Shown: positions 45,017-57,200, numbered from the stretch's first letter. The stretch is DNA of 64,000 nt from Smallanthus sonchifolius (GCA_023525975.1 CM042018.1:71617001-71681000); one strand, 5' to 3'. Translations and numbers: made by a program. The notes: generated by a model not told the origin, from the sequence alone.

Positions 45017-46392
45017 TAAAGCAATTGGAGCCAAAGTCAGATGACACTTTATACTTCATGAATAGAATTTGGGTGACACGTTTTGGTAACTTACGGGAGT
45101 TAGTTATGGACGAAGCCCACAAGTCCAGGTACTCCATTCACCCAGGTTCAGATAAGATGTATAAGGATCTAAAAGAATTATATTGGTGGCCCAATATGAA
45201 AGGAGATATTGCCACATATGTCAGTAAATGCCTAACGTGCTCAAAAGTAAAAGCCGAACATCAGAAACCGTCTGGTTTACTACAGCAACCTGAAATTCCC
45301 CAATGGAAATGGGAACAAATTTCTATGGATTTCATCACAAAATTACCCAGGACTTCCAGTGGTTATGATACCATATGGGTTATTGTCGACCGATTAACAA
45401 AATCTGCTCACTTTCTGCCAATGAAAGAAACTGACAAAACCGAGAAACTTGCAAAGCTTTATATCAAGGAAATTGTGGCTAGGCATGGAGTGCCAATTTC
45501 TATTATCTCGGATAGAGATAGCAGATTCGTGTCTAGAATCTGGAAATCATTACAAGAAGCCATGGGCACACGTCTTGACATGAGCACGGCATATCACCCA
45601 CAAACAGATGGTCAAAGTGAACGGACTATCCAGACACTAGAAGATATGCTCCGTGCGTGTGTAATTGATTTCGGAGGAAATTGGGATACTCATTTACCGT
45701 TAGCGGAGTTTTCTTACAATAACAGTTACCATACGAGCATTAAGGCAGCTCCGTTTGAAGCTTTATATGGTCGTAAATGCCGCTCACCGTTATGTTGGGC
45801 GGAAGTTGGTGAAAAACATTTAACAGGCCCTGAGATTGTCCAGGAAACCACTGATAAGATTTTCAAAATTAAGGACCGTTTGAAAGCGGCCCGAGATAGA
45901 CAAAAGAGCTACGCTGACAACAGACGAAAACCATTAGAATTTCAAATTGGTGACCGAGTAATGTTAAAAGTCTCACCATGGAAAGGCGTTGCAAGGTTTG
46001 GTAACCGTGGTAAGCTCAACCCTAGATACGTTGGTCCGTTCGAAATACTGGCTAGGGTTGGCCCTGTAGCTTACAAACTCAAGCTACCACAAGAACTAAA
46101 CAATGTACACAATACATTTCATGTGTCAAATCTCAAAAAGTGTCTATCAGACGAGACTTTGATCATACCGCCTGATGAAATTCACATTGACGATAAACTT
46201 CATTTCATCGAGCAACCAATTGAGATATCAGATTGGAAGGTTCAAAAGCTGAGACGTAGTCGAATCAAACTGGTTAAAGTACGTTGGAACTCAAAGCGTG
46301 ATCCTGAGTATACATGGGAACGAGAGGACCAAATGAAAACAAAATACCCATCCTTGTTTGAGGATGCACCAGTTCAAGAGGACACGAATTGA
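45013..46392 (+). CDS. G4 integrase with GPY/F module and chromodomain-like tail
   Basis: Frame -1 to gag-pol; the in-frame homology extends upstream of the ATG to about 44985 (NIQNEALRGMIKQLE). The zinc part is HPGSDKMYKDLKELYWWPN and CLTCSKVK. The catalytic core has ISMDFITKLP, IISDRDSRFVS and HPQTDGQSERTIQTLE for the D, D and E residues. A GPY/F module reads RYVGPFEILARVGPVAYKL. The tail KVRWNSKRDPEYTWERED then YPSLFE is the plant chromovirus chromodomain pattern, expected to target chromatin. The upstream ATGA overlap and frameshift separate it from RNase H. Confidence 0.93.
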   Translation: MIKQLEPKSDDTLYFMNRIWVTRFGNLRELVMDEAHKSRYSIHPGSDKMYKDLKELYWWPNMKGDIATYVSKCLTCSKVKAEHQKPSGLLQQPEIPQWKWEQISMDFITKLPRTSSGYDTIWVIVDRLTKSAHFLPMKETDKTEKLAKLYIKEIVARHGVPISIISDRDSRFVSRIWKSLQEAMGTRLDMSTAYHPQTDGQSERTIQTLEDMLRACVIDFGGNWDTHLPLAEFSYNNSYHTSIKAAPFEALYGRKCRSPLCWAEVGEKHLTGPEIVQETTDKIFKIKDRLKAARDRQKSYADNRRKPLEFQIGDRVMLKVSPWKGVARFGNRGKLNPRYVGPFEILARVGPVAYKLKLPQELNNVHNTFHVSNLKKCLSDETLIIPPDEIHIDDKLHFIEQPIEISDWKVQKLRRSRIKLVKVRWNSKRDPEYTWEREDQMKTKYPSLFEDAPVQEDTN

Positions 46393-46418
46393 ATTTCGGG
46401 ACGAAATTCTGTTAACAT

Positions 46419-46426
46419 GGGGAGAA
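46419..46426 (+). other. G4 polypurine tract
   Basis: GGGGAGAA lies directly before the 3' LTR start TGTGACAACC. It is the priming site for plus-strand DNA. Confidence 0.85.
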
Positions 46427-48619
46427 TGTGACAACCCGACATTTCAGGTCAATATCCGTACACATTATAAACAAGTTTACATAATAATTATTTTTGTGAT
46501 TTATTTAATTTCGCAAACAAGGACTTTAGAGTCTAACAAAAACCGAGCATTGTCTCAGTTCACATTTGGTAATTCTAGGAGTTACCGGATCACGTGTTAT
46601 ATACACCGACAAATTCGAACAATAGTGGATAAATTAAATATCCAGGCATATATATATTACACAAATTTTAAGTTGGTCAATAAATTATTTTTAGAATAAA
46701 ATTATAATACTGTGGGGAAAATAAACCGAATTAAACTACCCCTTTAAAACTCTAATTGATATTAATACCATAAATAAAGTAGTGGTAAAATCTAATTATT
46801 ACTAAAAAAAAAAAATTAAATTAAATTAATTAACCTAATCCAACCCACTTACCCTTGACTTTCTCGGCCGAAGCCAGAGAAAAGCCATTCCACTCTCACG
46901 TCCCCATTTACCTCACATTCAAATTTTTATTCCAAAACCCATATCTCCTACTTGCGAGAATTCAGATATAACCCATACTCTTTTCAATCAAAAACTCTCA
47001 CAATTTTCACTTTATCACTCATTTCATACGGCAAATTCTCCATTTCTCTTCAAACCGAAGCCGAGTTTTAAGGCGAAATCCTACCACAATCCAGTATTTT
47101 AAGAAGAATCTCAAGTGTTTCTGCAAAAGAGTCGAGATCATCTCTGTTTTATTTCATCATCTTCATCTCGGTTTTAAGGTAAAAACTCGACATTTTCACA
47201 TTAGTTTCTTTAAAACCATAGCTAAACTTACATCTTATTTAAACGCAAGAAAGATAACAAGAAGAGTGTGTCGAATTCAAGTTTAAAATATCAAAATATG
47301 CAGGACTGATTCTGTCAAACAGAAGTCCAGTAATCGAAACTAGGAGTTTCGATACCAGTTAACTCAATCGAAACTAGGAGTTTCGATACCTTTTACTCAA
47401 TCGAAACTAGGTAGTTTCGATAGCAAATACTCAATCGAAACTAGGTAGTTTCGATACCTTTTACTCAATCGAAACTAGGTAGTTTCGATAGCAAATACTC
47501 AATCGAAACTAGGTAGTTTCGATACCTTTTCTCAATCTAAACTAGGTTGTTTCGACTCCTGACCACTCCATCGAAACTAAGTAGTTTCGACACACATATG
47601 CCCAATCGAAACTAAGAAGTTTCGACACCTGTACAACAGTCCCAGTTGGGCAGTAACTCAAAACTATTTTATAACAAAACATGTGTTGGAAAACTAAAAC
47701 GATATTTAAACAAACACAATCAGATTTACAAGGTCGGTGAACAATTTACAATTAAGACGTTGGTCTTAACAACAATTTACCCTTGGTATCTAGGGTACAA
47801 ATAGTCAAGGTTGACTACAACAAGTATTATCACAAGTATATACACAAACTCAAGGTGAGTTTCACGGCCCCTTTCTTTTTACTGTTTTCTAATATTTGGG
47901 GGAAGAACATACTTCAACTATTTTATGGGATAACAAGAGAATAAGACACGACTTTATGTTTACATGGGATGAGAACAACACATTGGAGGCCGCTAAAGTC
48001 CCCTGGAACAACATAGTAACCATTAACTGTAGCCTAGGGTCCTATGAATAGTACTATGGAGAGTGACGTCTCCCGGTCATGGTTAGTCGCGCTAACCACA
48101 ATCTGGAGGATTTATGGCCGCATAGAATCTGATAACGCTTAATAGGGGCTCACACATGTCATGGTTTGGTTACGCCTCATGTATGAACATATTATTTGTA
48201 TTCCTAGCTAGTTTACAAATGGGTCAACAATTCTTATTCTGCTTATCTCATGCAACTGAATTATTTATGAAAAAAATGAAGTTTACAAAGAACAATTTGA
48301 TTAAACCTGTGAACTCACCAACCTCGTGTTGACGATTTTAAGTATGTTTTTCAGGTAACTGAACGTGATTTCAAGGTTAGCAATGTAGATTACATGCATG
48401 CACGATGGATACTTCTCAAGGAGGATTTCCCTTGTATAACTCATTGAATTGAGTCATATTTGTGAAATCTTAATGTTTTGTAAACTCAGATTATGTTTTG
48501 TAATGTAAAACATTAAACTTGTTAATGTATCCATTTATCATGTATGTGTTTGCGGTAATCATATGCTTTGGAAACCATGAACGTTGCGCCTCGCGTTTCC
48601 GCCTTGGCGGGGTGTGACA
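46427..48619 (+). repeat. G4 3' LTR
   Basis: It has the same length as the 5' LTR, with two mismatches seen by eye. It carries the palindrome array at 47334-47625 and is followed by GTAGT at 48620-48624. One array unit here reads AATCTAAACTAGG instead of AATCGAAACTAGG. Confidence 0.96.
47334..47625. repeat. G4 LTR palindrome array (3' copy)
   Basis: The same nine-unit TCGAAACTAGGTAGTTTCGA array as in the 5' LTR. Position 47538 is T, where the 5' copy has G, which breaks one half-site. Confidence 0.95.
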
Positions 48620-49760
48620 GTAGTCCAACCTATACCGGTGATGTCCTCTACCGGTCACAAGATCTCCAAATTTGCTTCACTGATATGTGATGTTGAGATC
48701 CCCAAGCACTTCCAAACTCCTAACATGAAGTTGTACGATGGAACTACAGATCCTGAGGAACACGTCGCACTGTACAAAGAAAGAATGGACATAAACCTCA
48801 TTCCCTTGGACCTAAAGGAAGCCTTCTTATGCAAAGGGTTAGGCTCTACTTTAACAGGATCAGCCTTGAATTGGCTACTTAATGTTCCACCTTATTCTAT
48901 TACTTCATTAGCTCATTTAATAAATTTGTTTAATAACCAGTTCTCTTGCAGCAGAACGTTCGAAAGATTAACAAGTGACTTATACAGGATAACTCAGAAC
49001 AGTGGAGAATCCCTTCGGTATTATGTCAGCAAATTTGGCCGGGAATCCCTAGATGTCCCGAAGCTTGACATAGCCACTGCTATCCAGGCATTCAAGATGG
49101 GATTGAAAAAAAGACTCCCAATTTTACGAATACATTGTCATGAATTCTTGTAGAAACCTTGATGAAGTCATAAACCGGGCATTGAGATTTATAAGACTCG
49201 AGGATGACAAAAAGATTCAGCAACGGATGGATGCTCCAACTTGTTATAACCAGCCCAACCGAAAGACTGGGTCTGCTCCCTTCAAGCCTTATAGATCCAA
49301 GCCTTACTCTAAACCTGACAACCACAGAGTTAACGCTGTGGAAGATGATGAAGACGAAGAAGAGTATTCTAGATTGTATGAATACTGTTTTTCTCTTGAT
49401 ACAACAGGTTTATTATTTGCTACGCATGATCTTGGTTAAAAAGCCAGGTGGCCTCGCAAATTTGAGAAGAACACAGGATGGAAGGATAAGTCCAAGTGGT
49501 GTGCATTCCACGAGGACTTTGGCCATGTAATTGAATATTGTATTACTCTACGAAAAGAGATAAGCTATCTCTTAAGCAAGGGACATCTCAAAGAGTTTCT
49601 AGGCAAAGGAAAGAGTAAATCTAAGGATCATGACAGGATCCCGCAAAGAGCAGTATCCCCGCCGCCTGACGCCAAGGTAATAGGTTTTATATCTGGTGGG
49701 TCTAACATATGTGGTACCGCTTATTCTGCAGCTAAGAGAAACACCAAGGAAGCAAAAACA
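48620..49760 (+). pseudogene. T1 gag, 3' part
   Basis: Continues after the G4 target duplication with KLYDGTTDPEEHVALYKERM (48729-48788). It includes LTGSALNWLLNVPPYSI and ESLRYYVSKFGRESLDVPKLD, the retrotransposon Gag domain of Tat elements. A frame change near 49140 leads to NLDEVINRALRFIRLEDDKK, an acidic stretch, a stop near 49437, and KWCAFHEDFGHVIEYC (about 49495-49545), the Cys/His motif of this lineage. Gag similarity ends near 49740 (GGSNICGTAYSAAKR). Confidence 0.85.
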
Positions 49761-49764
49761 GAGA

Positions 49765-50191
49765 AAGGGGACATGCCTAGTCAAGGATCATGAAGGGCAA
49801 CAGCATCCAGTATACTATGTAAGTAAAAGTTTGCTCGCAGTTGAAACCATGTACTCACACTTAGAAAAATTAATCTTAGCTTTAATAATTGCATCCACTA
49901 AACTCAGACATTATTTTGAAACTCATGATGTTCATGTTAAGACTAACTATCCTATTAAGTGTGCCTTGAGAAAGCCAGAGATGCCAGGAAGAATGGCTAA
50001 GTGGTCAGTCAAGCTCAGCGCCTATAACCTCATATATGAACCTAGAACAGCAATAAAGTCTTAGGCACTTGCGGACTTTGTGGCTGATTGCAGCAATGAT
50101 ATTCAACATGAAGCAGATCTTGAAGTTTAGCAATTAGAAGAATCCAAGGATGAGTGGACTTTAATCACTGATGGTGCATCAAATGTAAGAG
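49765..50191 (+). pseudogene. T1 RNase H and start of the additional RNase H
   Basis: A frame with HPVYYVSKSLLAVETMYSHL (about 49803), LALIIASTKLRHYFETHDVH, KPEMPGRMAKWSVKLSAYNL and EPRTAIKS, ended by TAG near 50062. It continues ALADFVADCS and then WTLITDGASN (about 50157-50186), which opens the additional RNase H domain typical of Tat elements. C3b inserts here. Protease and RT between gag and RNase H have been deleted. Confidence 0.82.
50187..50191. repeat. C3b target-site duplication (left copy of AAGAG)
   Basis: AAGAG before the C3b LTR recurs at 63545-63549 after it. The duplication is perfect and shows C3b inserted into the T1 additional RNase H coding region. Confidence 0.95.
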
Positions 50192-50667
50192 TGTTAGGAC
50201 ATAGTTTGTAATGACAAAAGCTTGTAATAGTTAGATCTTATGTCTTTATGTTTTTGTTATGTAAAAGTCACTAAATGTTTATTCAAGTTTACCTAGAGGC
50301 AAACTTGTTAAGTTCGCCTGATCTCACAGAGGAATACTTAATAAGTTCGCTTAAGTCTATCTGAAGCGAACTTGTTAAGTTCGCTTAGTCTGTTAGAGGC
50401 GAACTTAATAAGTTCGCTTATAGCAGGTCAGATGTCTATATAAGTATTTACAGAGTCAGTCGAAAAGAAAGAACAGAGAATTATCGAATTAGTCTGATTG
50501 AGTCTGTAAACTCTACTGTGATTTGGAATACAATTGTGAAGGTTATTTACGTGATTGTCTACATTGTCTTTTATGCATATAAACGTTGATTCGTTGGATT
50601 CCGCACTCCGAGTTAACGACACGTCTTATCACGAGATTGATCCGTAGAAGCGCCATGAGGACCTACA
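50192..50667 (+). repeat. C3b 5' LTR
   Basis: Runs TGTTAGGACA to GAGGACCTACA. A TATA box TCTATATAAG lies at 50435-50444. Four near-palindromic units of the GCGAACTTAATAAGTTCGC type lie at 50299-50419, directly upstream of it. One half-site here has decayed to GGAATACTTAATAAG. Confidence 0.95.
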
Positions 50668-50669
50668 AG

Positions 50670-50682
50670 TGGTATCAGAGCT
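50670..50682 (+). other. C3b primer-binding site
   Basis: TGGTATCAGAGCT, two bases past the LTR end, complements the initiator tRNA-Met 3' end. Confidence 0.92.
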
Positions 50683-50978
50683 ATTGCTCGTGATCTTGTT
50701 GATTCTAGACGGTTTTATATGCAAAATGACATGAAATTCGTCATTTTTGAGTTTTTCATTTCCATGGAGTTTTCAAGACTGATTCAGATCTGATTTGGTG
50801 TTTTTGAAGAGGATTTTGATGAAATTGATTCGATAGAAAGCTTCTAATAGAGAAAATATACAATCCTACGGTCCACTTTTGATTAATTCCTTCAAATCAG
50901 TGATTAATGATGATTTCAGTATGTCTCTGGTTCGCGAAAGTGGTCAGAAGTGTTCTTGATCTTGATTCTGTTACTGCA

Positions 50979-51170
50979 AGCGAACTTGATGATTTGTGTG
51001 CAGGCGAACTTAGCAGGCGAACTTGTCAAGTTCGCTTCTCACAGGATTAAGCGAACTTATTTTAGGCGAACTTGATCAGATTTTTGAATTATGGTTTAAG
51101 CGAACTTATTAAGTTCGCTTCTCATTAAGTTCGCTTGGGTGTCTCAGAGGCGAACTTATTATCTTCGCCT
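50979..51170. promoter_or_regulatory. C3b leader GCGAACTTA motif cluster
   Basis: About ten copies of GCGAACTT or AAGTTCGC in 190 bp of leader, just before the gag ATG at 51212. The stretch 50683-50978 before it is leader without a visible motif. Confidence 0.8.
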
Positions 51171-51211
51171 AAGGGTAAAGGGAGTCAACACTCGGAAATT
51201 TTTCAGGCAAA

Positions 51212-54200
51212 ATGGCAAATATGGTTCAAGTCACGAATATGTTCAATTATGACAATGAGATCGGTACATCTCAAAAACCTCCGAAGTTGTTGAATCTAGC
51301 TGATTATTCTAATTGGAAAGACCGGTTCGACAAGTTTTTATCTTTTACCGATACCAGTCTGTGGATTCCGATTTTGGAAGGTTATACGCATCGAACTTAT
51401 TCGTTGATGGGACAGGATGATGTTCCAAAGCCGGTGTCAGCGTTAACTACTGAAAAGAAGTTGCTATTTGACAGGGAAAAGAAAGCGATGGCTAGTATTT
51501 CAATGTCTCTTCCGAAGGAAATATATCACAGTTTCAAACAGTTCAAGTCTTCTCAACAACTGTGGGAAGCATTACAGAAAAGGTGTGAAGGAAGTTTGGA
51601 TGTGAAGAAGAGTAGAAAGGAGCTACTAAAGAAGCAGTTCTTGGTCTTTAAACATTTTCAAAATGAATCCCCGGATGATCTTGCTACAAGATTCTATCAT
51701 CTTCTTAGTGAACTGGCAAGTGCGTCTGTGGTGTATGAGACTGAGGAAATCAATGATAAATTCTTGGAGGCTTTACCATCAAAATTTGTACACAGTTTTA
51801 ATCAAAGAGAATATTAAGTATAAAACTATGTCTCTCAGTTGCATGACATGAATATGAAGAAGAAAGAGACTAACTTGGAGCATATCCAGGATCCCTCAAT
51901 GTATTTTGCCAAATCTACTGGTAAAACTGGTACTGGAGTGGCATTCTTTTCTGGCGATGCTCAAGATTCTTCAAATGATCAGTGTTATAGAGTTCCGATT
52001 CACTCTGGTCATTCAAGTCATTCTGGATTTTCTGCGACTACAGCTTCTACTTCATCTGGATCTCATTTGAATCAAAAGGTTGTTGATGACTATCTTGCTA
52101 TGTTTTCCTCATTCATGGCATCATATGAGAAATTTATTGGAGGTAAAATACATGATCCTGAGGTTATAGAAGAAGATTTCAGACAGATTAACCCTGTTGA
52201 TCTGGAAGAAATGAATATCCAATGGAATATGGCCATGTTGATGCGTCAAGCTAAAGATTTCTTGAAGAAAACTGGCAGAAAATATATTGGCTCAAATAGT
52301 CGATCTCGCATGGGTTTTGATAAAAGCAAAGTTCGGTGTTACAACTATCAAGAATATGGTCAATTTGCTAAGGAATGTGTGAAGCCAAAGGTCGAGTTTG
52401 ATTCTCAAAAGAAGCAGCCTAATTTTCAGCATAATAGGAATCAGTCACATGGTTCATCTGGTAATACAAATCATGCATCTGCTTCATTGGCATTGGTTGC
52501 TCAGAACGACGAAAATATGATCGGGGCATTCATCTAGAAGACTTGGTGGGTGCTGTGAGTCAGGCTTTTGTAGCAGAAATTCATTCTGAAAAACCAGAGG
52601 AGTCGACCGACGGTGAAAGTTCTAGTGATGATTCTTGTGATGGCGACAGTGTTCCAAGCGTTGATGAAGAAATAGAACAAGTGCAGAATATTGATTCTGA
52701 TGCTGCATCACGTGTTGCTGAGGAGGATATTGTTCTTACTCAAAATGCTTCTAATGGTGCTGATTCAGAAAATATTCCCATTACCAAAGTATTCATGGCA
52801 GACATGTCTGATCCGTCTAAGGTAAAAGACTCTGTTTGTCATATTTATTGTTCTAACTTCATTTCTGTTAAAGATAAATTACAAAAGGTCATGGATGATA
52901 ACACAAACTTGATTTGTGACATGAAATCGATGCACACTGGTAATCAGAAACTGAAAGATAATGATAAATTGTGCATCGATAGAATTGAGTCTTTGAAAAG
53001 AGACTTAAATTCTCTGGGGTTGAAATATAAAGTGCAAGGTTATCATCTAGATATGGCTTATGCTGAGATAGAAAAAAGTAATGAAGTTGTTGCTCAAAAG
53101 AATAAAGAAATATCTAACAAAGAGTCTGAAGTGATCAAACTTCATAGAAAGATGGAAAAATTTGAATATTCTTCGGTTGTTTTGGATTATTTTAACTCAA
53201 ATGCTGATCCTACTAAGCGTGTTGCTGGAATTGGATTTATTCCTCCACCGTTTAATGCAAATTATGTGGTGGAACCTGAAATCATACATGAAGAGGAGAT
53301 AGATCCAAAGACTGTGTTAAAGGTGAATCCGATAACTGGGGAGGATATGGTGTATGAGTCTGATTCTGAAGATGAGGTGTTTGATGATAAGAAGGTCGAG
53401 GGCATTCCAAAAGAGGTAAAAACTGATGATCCAACATATGTTAAATCTGTTACCCGGGATAGATGCATTCTGACTGAACCTGAAGAGGTGAAAGTTGGTA
53501 CATCTAAGCTTTTTCTCCAATTTTACAGTCGAGTGGTTTTTTCACGACTGGTTATCAAAAAGTGTATTCTTCAAAGGTGCCAACACAGGCTTATGTTCCA
53601 AAGAAGCCGATAAACTGTTCGGGACATTCCTCTGAAGTTTATTCCTCTGAGGGATCCTCAAATTCAAAGAAAACTCCTTATTTCAGAAGTTATCAAGAAA
53701 GAAGAGTGTGTTTTCATTGCAACGAGGCTGGTCACATTCTGATCAATTGTCCTTACAAGAACCAGGGTAAAATGAAGGCTGTTCCTTCACAACCAAAAGT
53801 GGTGAAGATTCTAAAAAGAAAAGATGAAGGAATGTCGTCTTCTAGTTTGGAGAAAAATATGCCTGGTCGATCTTTTGTTAAATCCTCTGGATTTAAACAA
53901 CAAGATAAATTGAATTCTAAATCTTTTGTATGCAAAGAGAAACTTGAGATTCCTAATGTTGGAATTTCAAAAGATTCTCATCAGGAAGTTAAATTGTCTA
54001 GACCTCAAAGAAGAAGACGAAATACAAAATTGAAGAAAATTTTGGAAACATCCGAATCTGACAATAATATATCAAATAATGTTTTTCAAAATAATAAAAA
54101 TGGATCTTCTTTGAAAAATTCTGATAGTCAAACTTCTGTTCCAAAAGTGAATGATAAGATTGATTGTAAATTGCAAGAAGTTGTTTATTTTGATCAAACT

Positions 54201-54245
54201 GGACGACCCAAGACCACGATGGCTTGGGTTCCTATTTCTAAGTAA
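51212..54245 (+). pseudogene. C3b gag (extended, broken)
   Basis: The ATG at 51212 (MANMVQVTNMFNYDNEIG) opens a capsid-like domain with DYSNWKDRF and ALQKRCEGSLDVKKS, ending at a frameshift near 51790. A small deletion relative to C3a follows. The first knuckle (52337-52378) reads CYNYQEYGQFAKEC, lacking both the second Cys and the His. A 1-bp loss near 52515 breaks the frame again. The coiled coil (IDRIESLKRDLNSLGLKYK, about 52975-53035) and an acidic stretch follow. Another shift lies near 53510. The second knuckle, CFHCNEAGHILINC (53709-53750), is intact. The end VPISK-TAA (54243-54245) lies in frame with pol. Confidence 0.85.
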
Positions 54246-54263
54246 TTCTCGTTGTTTATGTAG

Positions 54264-57200
54264 GGACAACCAAGGAGGACTATCAACAATACATGGGATG
54301 TGGATAGTGGTTGCTCTCGACATATGACAGTGAATGTTAGATTGCTTGAGGATGTTAAACAAATTGATGGAGGTTATGTCGCTTTTGCGGGTAAGAAAGG
54401 CGGGTGCATAACTAGACAGGGTACGTTAAAGAATGACAAAGTCAAATTTGAGAATGTGAATTATGTTGAGCAGCTGGAACACAATCTTTTAAGTGTATCA
54501 CAAGTTTGTGACAAGAAGTTTTCGTTCCATTTCAACGATGCTGAATGTTATATTTTGAAACCGGGCTTCGTGATTCCTGATGAATGGATTCTCATGAAGG
54601 CTCCGAGGAGAAATGATACGTATGTCCTTGACATGAGTGTCACAACTACAAAGGATTCAATTCCTACTTGTTTACTCTCCAAGGCGTCGGAATCTGATTC
54701 AATATTGTGGCACAGGAAGGTAGCTCACATTAACTATAGGAAGATGAACTACATTGTTAGGAATGATCTGGTTCTTGGTATTTCGAAGATGAAATTCTCA
54801 GTTCCTGATGATTTTATTCCTTGCAAGAAGGGGAAGCAAAGAAAGAAATCTCACAAATCTAAATCGACGAATTCTATCATAACTCCTTTGGAGTTGCTGC
54901 ATATGGATTTGTTCGGTCCTATCAGTATCAGGAGCATTGGTGGAAAATCGTACTGCTTGGTAGTAACTGATGATTACTCCAGATTTCCATGGGTTAAGTT
55001 TCTTTCCTCTAAAGCTGAAACCACTGAGTTGGTACAATACTTAATCCTGGGTTTGGAGAATTTATTCAATCTGAAAGTCAGAAGAATCAGGAGTGACAAT
55101 GGCAGCGAATTTAAGAATAGCAAAATGGGCTTATTCTGTCTACAAAAAGGAATTCATCATGAATTCAGTGCGCCATATGTTCCTCAACAAAACGGTGTCG
55201 TTGAACGAAAGAACAGGACTTTGGTCAAAAGAGCTCGCACGATGCTTGCGGATTCTAAGCTTCCAGTCACCTTTTGGGCTGAAGCTGTGAATACTGTATG
55301 TCACATTTTGAACAGGGTCTTGACCGTCAAGCGACATAATAAGACTTGCTATGAATTGTCGAATAATCGAAAGCCGAATCTGGATTATTTACTACCTTTT
55401 GGTAATCCTTGCACCCTATTGAAAGTTCGAGATGTCCCAACAAAATTTAGTGCAAAGGCTATTGAAGAGATTTTTCTGGGGTATGTGGCTAATTCGACAA
55501 CCAAGAGGGTTTATAACAAAGAGACGCGCCAAGTTGAAGAATGGTTCCATATTGACTGTTCAAATCGGTCTTTACCACAAATGGCGATTGGTCAGGATTG
55601 GGCATTTGATTATGAAAACTTATTCAAGTCTTTTCATTTACCTTCTGATATTTCTGCTGAAGATGCTGCTGTTCTCTATGAGTTATGTCAAGATGCACAG
55701 CACAATGGATTTCTACCAAATGCAGTTCCAAATTCATCGATTCCATCTACTTCTGCTCCCGATCCTAATGTTGCTTCTTGTTCAGGTCCACAAGATTCAG
55801 AGAGTGAGGAGGATAATGCTATTTTTCAAGATTCTTCTGCTGATCCGTTGTTAGGTGATGATCCATTACCTTCGACACAGGCTCAGGGGGAGATTCCTAC
55901 AAATTTAGACTCGAAAATTCCTATTAATCAAGATTATTCTTATCAATCTGAATCTACTCAAGTTGAAGTTTTGCCGGTTCCTGAGGTTGCATCCATCAAG
56001 GAACTCAAAGATCATCTAGTGACGAATATAATCAGAAATTTACAAGATGGAGTGAAAACACGTTCTCTTATTGACAATACTTGTTTGTATACCTGCATTA
56101 AAGATTCTGGTGTTCTTGATGATTGCTCACATTCTTGCTTTATTTCGCAGGTTGAACCCAAGAATGTTGAAATGGCATTAAATGACAACAATTGGATAGA
56201 AGCTATGCAGGAAGAACTTGCTCAATTTGACAAACTTAAGGTTTGGAATCTTGTTGATCTTCCGAAGGGTGCGTATCCGATAGGAACAAAATGGGTGTTT
56301 AAATGTAAGAAAGACGATCGAGGTGTCGTGGTATGCAACAAGGCAAGATTAGTTGTTCAGGGCTTCAATCAACAAGAAGGAATTGATTACACCGAGGTTT
56401 ATGCGCCTATTGCGTGGCTCGAAGCTATAAGGTTGTTTCTAGCTTTTGCTTCTTTTAAAGGTTTTAAGGTGTTTCAATTAGACGTGAAAAGTGCGTTTTT
56501 ATATGGAAAGGTCAAGGAGGAAGTCTATGTGTGTCAGCCGCCGGGGTTTGAAGATCCATTGAATCCGAATATGGTTTTCAAGCTTGATAAGGCCCTTTAT
56601 GGTCTTCATCAGGCTCCTCGTGCGTGGTATGAAACATTATCCACACATCTTTTGGCAAATGATTTTGTTCGTGGAAAGATAGACTCGACCTTATTCATAA
56701 AGAAATTAGGGGGAGATTACCTACTGGTGCAGATTTATATGGACGATATTATTTTTTGCTCAACAAACGAAGGGTTATGCAAATATTTTGAGGGTGTAAT
56801 GAAGTCGAAGTTTGAAATGTCTGCTATGGGAGAGTTATCGTTTTTCTTAGGTTTGCAAGTAAATCAAAAGGAAGATGGTTTCTTTATTCATCAGTCCAAG
56901 TATGTCAAAGACATCTTGAGCCGGTTCAAGATGGAGGACTGTACCCCATATGATACTCCAATTCCGGTCAATCATAAGTTGAATTCTGACCCGGATGGAA
57001 AAGATGTGGATTGTCGAATTTACAGAGCTATGATTGGATCCCTCATGTACTTAACCGCTTCAAGGCCAGATATAATGTTCGTTGTGTGCATCTGTTCCAG
57101 ATTCCAGGCAAAACCAAAAGAATCTCACTTAATAGCTGTGAAAAGAATCTTTCGATATTTGAAAGGAAAACAACGTGTGGGGCTATGGTATCCTCATGGT

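Larger units (their letters stand above)
38429..48619 (+). mobile_element. G4: young full-length chromovirus (Tekay-type Ty3-gypsy)
   Basis: This 10.19-kb element has two 2,193-bp LTRs at a constant 7,998-bp offset, in which I found only two mismatches (39540/47538 and 40576/48574). It has a perfect GTAGT target duplication, an initiator tRNA-Met primer site and a polypurine tract. Order is ORF0, gag, protease, RT, RNase H, integrase with a chromodomain-like tail. Two lesions split gag-pol (a TAA at 41996 and a 1-bp shift near 44985). With near-identical LTRs, insertion was very recent on any plant clock. Confidence 0.96.
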
